Of a stretch of DNA of 64,000 bases, positions 58,521 to 64,000 are shown piece by piece. The stretch comes from Selaginella moellendorffii (lineage: Eukaryota > Streptophyta > Lycopodiopsida > Selaginellales > Selaginellaceae). Each line of letters starts with the position of its first letter. Positions within the stretch are counted from its first letter, which is position 1. A model generated the notes under the pieces. That model saw nothing but the letters and a program-made list of their open reading frames with translations. It did not search any database and had not been told where the DNA came from. The DNA is taken from assembly GCF_000143415.4 (NCBI RefSeq), contig NW_003314290.1, positions 859,586 through 923,585 of the forward strand. The letters run 5' to 3'. The position numbers and the translations under genes were made by a program.

Positions 58521-59021
58521 ATGGAGAAAGCGAGCAAGAAACGATGCCTGGATCATCTCCTCCTCCTCCAAGGTGAGAGCAACGATCAGTTCTTAGAAGA
58601 TGACATCTCCGGGCGATCGTTGGGTGGGCCTCCTCCTCCGATCAAGCGGCGGTGCTCCTCCTCTCTGGAGCTCCATTGCGAGGATCTCCATCTCCTTCTC
58701 GCATCCCCGAAGGAGGACGATGATCAGCAGGATCCCAACTGGGCGATCTTGCGCAACGACGACTCCGACTCCTCCAGTGATCAGAGCAAGCAGAGCAGCG
58801 ATCTGGGCGAGGGGCTCGGGATCGCGATCCAAGAGCCGCTGTCGCCATTTCTCGGCGAGGCGCAAGGAGCGGCAGGAGATTGCTACTGGCCGCAGTGTGA
58901 TCTGGATCAAGCGTCCAAGGGGGCGATCGAGGACCAGGAGTGGATGAAGAGGGCAGTGGCGTCGATCGAGCCCTGCGCTTCTTCCTTTATCGATTGCTGC
59001 GTAGAGTTCTTTCTAGATTAA
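58521..59021 (+). CDS. Acidic protein of unknown function (166 aa)
   Basis: The frame starts at the ATG 58521 after a CT-rich leader; the same frame is open upstream but has no earlier ATG. It opens MEKASKKRCLDHLLLLQ, has a PPPPIKRRCSS basic box, acidic/Ser-rich stretches (NDDSDSSSDQSKQSSD), and ends EWMKRAVASIEPCASSFIDCCVEFFLD. It has no domain I can name. The codon use and the low number of stops around it fit a real gene. Confidence 0.6.
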   Translation: MEKASKKRCLDHLLLLQGESNDQFLEDDISGRSLGGPPPPIKRRCSSSLELHCEDLHLLLASPKEDDDQQDPNWAILRNDDSDSSSDQSKQSSDLGEGLGIAIQEPLSPFLGEAQGAAGDCYWPQCDLDQASKGAIEDQEWMKRAVASIEPCASSFIDCCVEFFLD

Positions 59022-59388
59022 AGTGCTTCTAGGGCTCTCCGTTTTCTTTGCATTTCAAAACTGTGCACGACGTGTCACCCACGGTAAGTGCTGACGTGGT
59101 GATGACTTGGCGGTGACGCGGCGGGCGGATAGGTTTGAATTTGGATTAAATCCACGCCCTCCACGTCACCGCCTGGCACGATTTTGTAAGCTCCTTCCAG
59201 GGGGCCAAGAACTAGTATATAGCGCCGCTCCAGCCCTAGCTCATTGCAAGGTAGCTCGATTGATCGCTTTACCTACTTTTCGATCCAGGTGAGTTTCCTG
59301 CCATTCTTGCTCGGAATGTTAGCGCGATCGCGCATCGGCTCAGAGATTTCGTGTTTCTTGCGCTAGGTTTCGGGGATTCTTCGCAAGA

Positions 59389-60321
59389 ATGCTGGGCGTC
59401 TTTCACAAATCGGTCGCGGCGGGACCAGTGGAGCTCTCGGCCCCGGGAAGCGTGGATGATGATCGCCGGAAGAGCGGCGCCCAGATTTTGCAGTCATTCA
59501 CCTCGGCGATCCCACAGGCGGCATCGGTGCAGCTGGATGGGCTTAGCGCAATGGCTTATTCTCACGAAAAGCAAGCTCTTCTCAAGCCACGGTAGGAATG
59601 GAACTTTGGAAACTTTTTTTTTCACGTTGTGGTCCTTGTTCTTGGCAGAGCTTTCGCAGTTCTGGATGATATCTTTTGCATCTTCGTCGGTGTTCTGGAA
59701 AATCTTCCAGCGCTCAGGCAGCTCTACGGCCTCACGAAGAATGTGTGTGAGGTGACGCTGGTGATTGAAATGTACAAGGCCCTGCGAGATCGGGCTCCAT
59801 ATCCTGCGCATCAAGTTGTCAAGGATCTCTCTGGCCAGTTTGCATTCGTTCTCTTCGACAATGCGACCAAAACGCTGCTTGTGGCAAACGTAAGAACTCC
59901 TCCCTGTCCTGGGCGCGTTTATTTGCTAACGTTGAAGCTACACTCAGGATGACAAGGGCAAGGTTCCATTTTTCTGGGGCATTGCTGCCGACGAATCACT
60001 TGCATTCTCGGATAATGCAGATCTCTTGAGGAATGGTTGCGGCAAATCGTTTGCTCCATTCCCGGCTGGTAAGTTCTTCGAAAGTTTTTGTGAATCCGAT
60101 CGAATATTTCTCTTTTTCTCTCTCTTCTAGGATGTTTCTTCACAACTGGAGGTGGCTTGCGAAGCTTCGAGCACCCTTTAAACGCTCTGAAACCGGTGCC
60201 ACGAGTGGACAGCCAGGGACAGATGTGTGGCTCCACTTTCAAAGTGGACGAGTCACGCAAAGATCAACCGCGAAGTCTTCCTCGGGTCGGGAGCGACGCC
60301 TCGTGGGGAGCCGCCTGCTGA
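59389..60321 (+). CDS. DUF3700 (YGL/LRDR) stress-associated glutamine-amidotransferase-like protein
   Basis: Four exons (59389-59591, 59649-59889, 59948-60068, 60131-60321) give 251 aa, the usual length. The protein begins MLGVFHKSVAAGPVELSAPG. It contains the two family marks LYGLTKN (YGL) and ALRDRAPYP (LRDR) and the shared GQFAFVLFDNATKTLL segment. The family includes stem-specific TSJT1 and aluminium-induced AILP1 proteins, related in fold to N-terminal-nucleophile amidotransferases, of unknown enzymic role. A leader intron (GTGAGTTT at 59290) lies upstream, with a TATA-like ACTAGTATATAG at about 59211-59222. Confidence 0.93.
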
Positions 60322-62043
60322 CAAGGTGTTTCAAGTTAAGACCATCTCCTTTTTCTTCTTTTCTCCCCGTGAACAGAATCACAGATTGCCGTGGGACATC
60401 ACAAGTTCTTCGTGCTTGTCTGCAAAGATCAGGACACAAGCTTAGAACTCCCAGTTTTGACTTGGTTGGCTCTTTTTTTTCCTAGTCAATTCTGTCACAA
60501 TTCCAGTGCTGGCTTCTTCTAGGCAATGCAGCGAGAAAAAATCTCCCTTTTTTCTTGCACTGCTCGGGAGATCACACCACACACGTACACGAATCGAGCG
60601 ATTTCTTTCTTTTGTGCGCCTTTTAGCGTAGCTAGAATGGGTCCATATAAAAATCGGCGAATCCATTAACACGTTGCGGCCCACTAGCTCCTTCATTGAA
60701 TTAGAGACGTATACGCAACTCCTTTCCCTAAAATTTGGATGTTTTGCCCTAAACTTTGCATTACTACGCGGCGGCGCGCGATTGGGTCCCACTCCCCACC
60801 GGCCGGCAAAGAAACCGGGCGGCGGCTCGCGATTGGCTGCCCAGATTTTGCCGCTTGACACGTGGCACCACGATACCGCCGGCCAAGTCGTTTTTATCTT
60901 TGTCCGGGCCCTGTCTTATTTCGGCCATGCATGGTCATGATGAGTCATGCCCAGGCATGGCATTTTGTCATTGGGTCCTTCCCACTCGGCGACAAAAGAG
61001 AGAATCCAGCGGCCGCTAGATACCCTATCTTGGACGGGATCGAACCCGATACCCTTTCTTGGTGAGAGTTCTTTTGTTTCCACACAGCAGCATTGTCGTT
61101 CTTGGGAGATCCTTTGTGGTTTGGGAGGATTATTCCAACGAGATGCGCACGGACCATCGTCAAACGCAAAGAATGGAGACTTTAGGTAGTCTAAGTACTC
61201 TTGATCTAGTACATATTGACCTTGTCTACGACTGATTGATTGATCCGACCAGCGCATATATCCAGTCCAAATTTCAGACTTGCCGCTCAAGCAAACCCTA
61301 GTGCTTTGGAAGCCACCAAATCACTAAAGAATTTTTTTCAATCGATTACTCCACCGCCACCCACTAGCAAACCAGCAACATCGTTTTTTTAGGTCACGGA
61401 CGCCAGGCAGAGATTCCAATGCGCCGCATTTCCGCGGTAAATTAAAACCGCCCAAATTTCCCAAGCTTTAGGCCCGAAAGACACGCCGACGTGGCAGGCG
61501 CGCTAGCGGTGTGTTACACGTGGCAGTAGCTGGACCGGTGGATTTAGCGGGACCGACCCCGCTGTACACCGCCACATCAAATTTGGGTGCGCCTGATCGA
61601 CAAGACAGCTCGAAACGGGCGACACGTGTCAGGGGTTCCGCCGTTGGATGCGGCGGATCGGACCGCTGGCGCCCGCCAGCCATCTTTAACATTGTGATGT
61701 CTCAGTATATACACACGCGAGGGAAATTCCGGGGCCTCGTGATTGGAAGGAAGAAAGAGAGGGAGAGAAGGCGCGATCGAGGCGACGATCGATCGCGAGA
61801 GTGAGAAGGCCGCATTAGATCGTAGCGAGATCAATCGTTAGCGAAGAAGGTGATCTTACCGCGAGGCCGGATCTAGGATTGCGTGTTCTTCACTCCTTTC
61901 TTTTGCTTTCTTTGCCTTGATTCTTCGCGAGATTTCGAGAGCGATGCATGGCCTTCTTGCTTCCCTGGCCCTGCATTGATCGATCCACCACTGGAGGGAG
62001 ATTTATTTGCATGTCGTAGCGCAGATTTCTGGAAGATCTTCCC
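60322..62043. promoter_or_regulatory. Long upstream region of the CRF gene with ABRE/G-box motifs
   Basis: No gene is supported. ACACGTGGC occurs near 60857 and 61515, and GACACGTGTC (a palindromic G-box) at 61621-61630. These motifs are bound by bZIP/bHLH factors in ABA and stress responses. A probable leader starts after TATATAC at about 61709. The 419-codon antisense ORF across 61873-63132 is a shadow. Confidence 0.55.
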
Positions 62044-63312
62044 ATGCCGGGTCCCAAGATGAAGCAGCCGGAGCGTGAATCGATCAAGAACGTGTGCCCG
62101 AGGCGAGTTCGCGTTGTGTGCTGCGATCCCGATGCCACAGACTCCTCGTCGGGCGAGGAGGATCACCAAGAACAGGGAAAGAAGGCGATGCCTGGATGTG
62201 GCAGAGCACGGGTAGACGGCGATCTTGTCGCCGCGACGACGACGATGATCTCCTCGGATAGCGAGGAGGAGAGGGATCTGGCCGTGGTTCCCAGCTACAT
62301 TAGCGTCTTTCGAGCGCACGCCATGGCCGATCTCGAGGAGAAGACGCGATATTTCGTGCGGCCGGTGCCCAAGATCGAGCCGGATGCCACCACGGACACC
62401 GAGGAGCAGGGATATTTCGCGAAGCCGGCGCCAGCGCCAGCGAAGATCGCGAAGAAATCCGTGAGGAGTAGCAGCAGCAAGAAGCGGAAGATCGTGGAGA
62501 GGGACGATGGCCCGCGGCCAAAGTACCGGGGCGTGAGGCAGAGGCCGTGGGGGAAATGGGCGGCGGAGATTCGCGATTTCTCGCGGGGGATTCGAGTGTG
62601 GCTGGGGACTTTCGACACTGCCGAGGCGGCGGCGGAGGCCTACGATCGCGCGGCGCGGCGGATGAAAGGGCCGAGCGCGCAGACCAATTTTGGGCTGGAT
62701 GGGAGGAGGATCGTGGAGCCGGGCAAGGTAGAGGAGCTCAAGCTCCGGCTCAAGGCAGCGGCGGAGCGCCCGGCGGCGGCGATGGAGCTGGTGTGCCGCA
62801 CGAATCGGCAGGAGATCGATGGCATCGACGCGATAGCGATCGAGCCAGCGATCGAGGAGCCAAACAGGAGATTCGTGGAGGAGGAGAGAGATTCGTGCTC
62901 GAGCATGGGTGGCAGCGCAATGACGAGGGTCGAGGCGATCAAGAAGGAAGTAACTGATGAGGACGAGGAGGAAGATCTCTCCTCCTCGAGCTGGGATTTG
63001 TTTAGCAGCAGATCCCCGGTCTCGGTTCTTGCGAGCTCCGACCCTTTTGGAGGAGCTTTCTTTTCCGAGTCGATCGAGGAGCTCCAGGGGAGCGATTTGA
63101 GCGAGCTGGCGATGGGGCTGGAGCGTCAGCAAGGAGGCTTGGATGATTTTCCAAGCATTTTTGATGGATCGTCGTTCCGGCTGGACGATCCTCCGGTGGT
63201 GGGCGACATGGATGTGAATCTGGGAGAGCTGGGCGATGAGCTAGACGCGGGCTTTGTCCCGGATTCCTTCGTGGCGATGTTACTCGAAGAGCCTTCGTCT
63301 TCCACTACTTGA
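62044..63312 (+). CDS. AP2/ERF transcription factor, CRF-type (group VI)
   Basis: An intronless 422-aa frame. Near residue 20-40 is the CRF signature [22 protein letters not shown], written here in part; it matches the RKVRIIVxDPYATDSSSxEE consensus of cytokinin response factors. The AP2 domain (about residues 158-217) has [40 protein letters not shown] and KGPSAQTNF. The C-terminus is acidic and Ser-rich with a long activation-type tail. CRFs act downstream of cytokinin phosphorelay and in cold, salt and leaf development in angiosperms. The longer tail fits group VI members of early plants. Confidence 0.94.
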   Translation: MPGPKMKQPERESIKNVCPRRVRVVCCDPDATDSSSGEEDHQEQGKKAMPGCGRARVDGDLVAATTTMISSDSEEERDLAVVPSYISVFRAHAMADLEEKTRYFVRPVPKIEPDATTDTEEQGYFAKPAPAPAKIAKKSVRSSSSKKRKIVERDDGPRPKYRGVRQRPWGKWAAEIRDFSRGIRVWLGTFDTAEAAAEAYDRAARRMKGPSAQTNFGLDGRRIVEPGKVEELKLRLKAAAERPAAAMELVCRTNRQEIDGIDAIAIEPAIEEPNRRFVEEERDSCSSMGGSAMTRVEAIKKEVTDEDEEEDLSSSSWDLFSSRSPVSVLASSDPFGGAFFSESIEELQGSDLSELAMGLERQQGGLDDFPSIFDGSSFRLDDPPVVGDMDVNLGELGDELDAGFVPDSFVAMLLEEPSSSTT

Positions 63313-63632
63313 TAGATTTTTTTTTTCTTTTCTGTGAATAAGTAGCGAAATTTATTATAGCTTTGATTGATAGCTCCTGGTCCGGATTTTGTGAGAGAAG
63401 TTGTAAATAGATTGATTGGAAAAAACAAGCAAAAACGTTTTTAATCTGAGAATGAGACTCAAACCAAAGATCAAGAGTTTCGATCGTATAAAAAGAAAAT
63501 AGATTGATTGTAATCTGAGAATGCAAAGATCAAGAAATTTGATAAGATAGAACGTTTCGTTTCGCCTCCCGCCATGGACGCTTTAAAGAGCTTATAAGAT
63601 TTCCTTTGAGAACCAAGAAGCAAACCAAAAAA

Positions 63633-64000
63633 TGGTGTTTGTTCTCCTTCTCGTGGCTTCTTCCCTGCTCTTCCACGCACAGCGCTCGTCCCCCTCTCGC
63701 CTCGATCTGGCCCTCAAGCTCGATGGTCTCCGGCGCGTCGATGGATCCAACTCACGCGCCACCATCCATGATCTGGGCGATGATCTCGGGGCGATCGAGG
63801 ATCCCAATCCCGGCGATGGCTATAGCTGCAACTTCGAGATGTTCGAGGCGATGGGAGTTTGCAACACCCTCGACTACAAGTCGTGCTGTACGTCCGTCAA
63901 GACGGCGCTCTACGGAGGCTGCCTGTGCACCACCGTCTTCCAGGACTACATCCGCTACTGCATCCAAGTCACCCGCGAGCTCAACGAGTACCTGGACGAG
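63633..64000 (+). CDS. Secreted eight-cysteine-motif protein, truncated by the window edge
   Basis: Starts at ATG 63633 with a signal peptide (MVFVLLLVASSLLFHAQRSS). After a charged stretch the pattern is YSCNFEMFEAMGVCN, SCCTSV and GGCLCTTV, then RYCIQVT. This gives C-C-CC-CxC-C, the spacing of the prolamin/LTP-like eight-cysteine fold; the eighth cysteine would lie beyond 64000. Such proteins bind lipids or act in cell-wall and defence contexts. The 3' end is missing. Confidence 0.65.

Noticed and set aside
61036-61056. tRNA-like B-box (GGTTCGATCCC on the minus strand)
   Set aside because: Upstream sequence does not fold into the other three arms and no acceptor stem pairs.
61873-63132. 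419-codon minus-strand ORF
   Set aside because: Antisense of the GC-rich CRF gene; Leu/Arg/His-rich with no motif.

Overview
This is nuclear DNA from a land plant, most probably a lycophyte of the Selaginella type. Two things suggest this: very short introns (about 47-65 nt in several genes) and compact genes of plant-only families (a PPR protein, a SOG1-type NAC factor, a CRF-type AP2/ERF factor, DUF3700, a chloroplast IBA57-like protein, a KUP/HAK transporter). The species call is inference. All gene models were read by eye from splice signals and family resemblance; no database search was possible.

Layout. (1) 1-11.3 kb is an unusual accessory block. It holds a left-truncated DUF7869-type gene on the minus strand. 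On the plus strand lies a long intron-rich composite gene: a ParB-like segment, a possible decayed methyltransferase-like fold, an acidic tract, and an FCP1/NIF-like HAD phosphatase. Scattered through the block, and seen nowhere else in the window, are about 20 copies of a 22-bp imperfect palindrome (ATGGCRTG-N6-CAYGCCAT). Four copies end 9-11 nt before the 3' end of short introns and others lie inside exons. This is the best candidate for an undescribed mobile or introner-like system. (2) 11.3-28.0 kb is a repeat desert: a minus-oriented non-coding LTR-element remnant with an initiator-tRNA-Met primer site, a minisatellite, AT-rich relics, a 100-N gap, and a decayed Ty3/gypsy element with both LTRs (23.09 to about 28.0 kb).

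(3) 28.2-48.6 kb is gene-dense: GLYR-like reductase (-), HSP20 (-), RPB8 (+), DUF726/TMCO4-like protein (-), SOG1-like NAC factor (+), SURF6 (-), PPR protein (-), IBA57-like protein (+), a 1529-aa EAR-motif/RRM-repeat protein (+), and a small basic protein (-). Two gene pairs share very short bidirectional promoters (124 bp and 46 bp). (4) 48.7-54.4 kb is AT-rich and contains a 26S rRNA fragment, a second heavily mutated gypsy copy and a long (TA)n run. (5) 54.5-64 kb is gene-rich again: KUP/HAK potassium transporter (-), an unknown acidic protein (+), a DUF3700 protein (+), a CRF transcription factor (+), and the start of a secreted eight-cysteine-motif protein (+) cut by the right edge.

The housekeeping genes show no common pathway. 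They are a typical plant mix of DNA-damage signalling, ribosome biogenesis, organelle RNA and Fe-S metabolism, ion transport and hormone response. Telo-box motifs mark several of the growth-related promoters.
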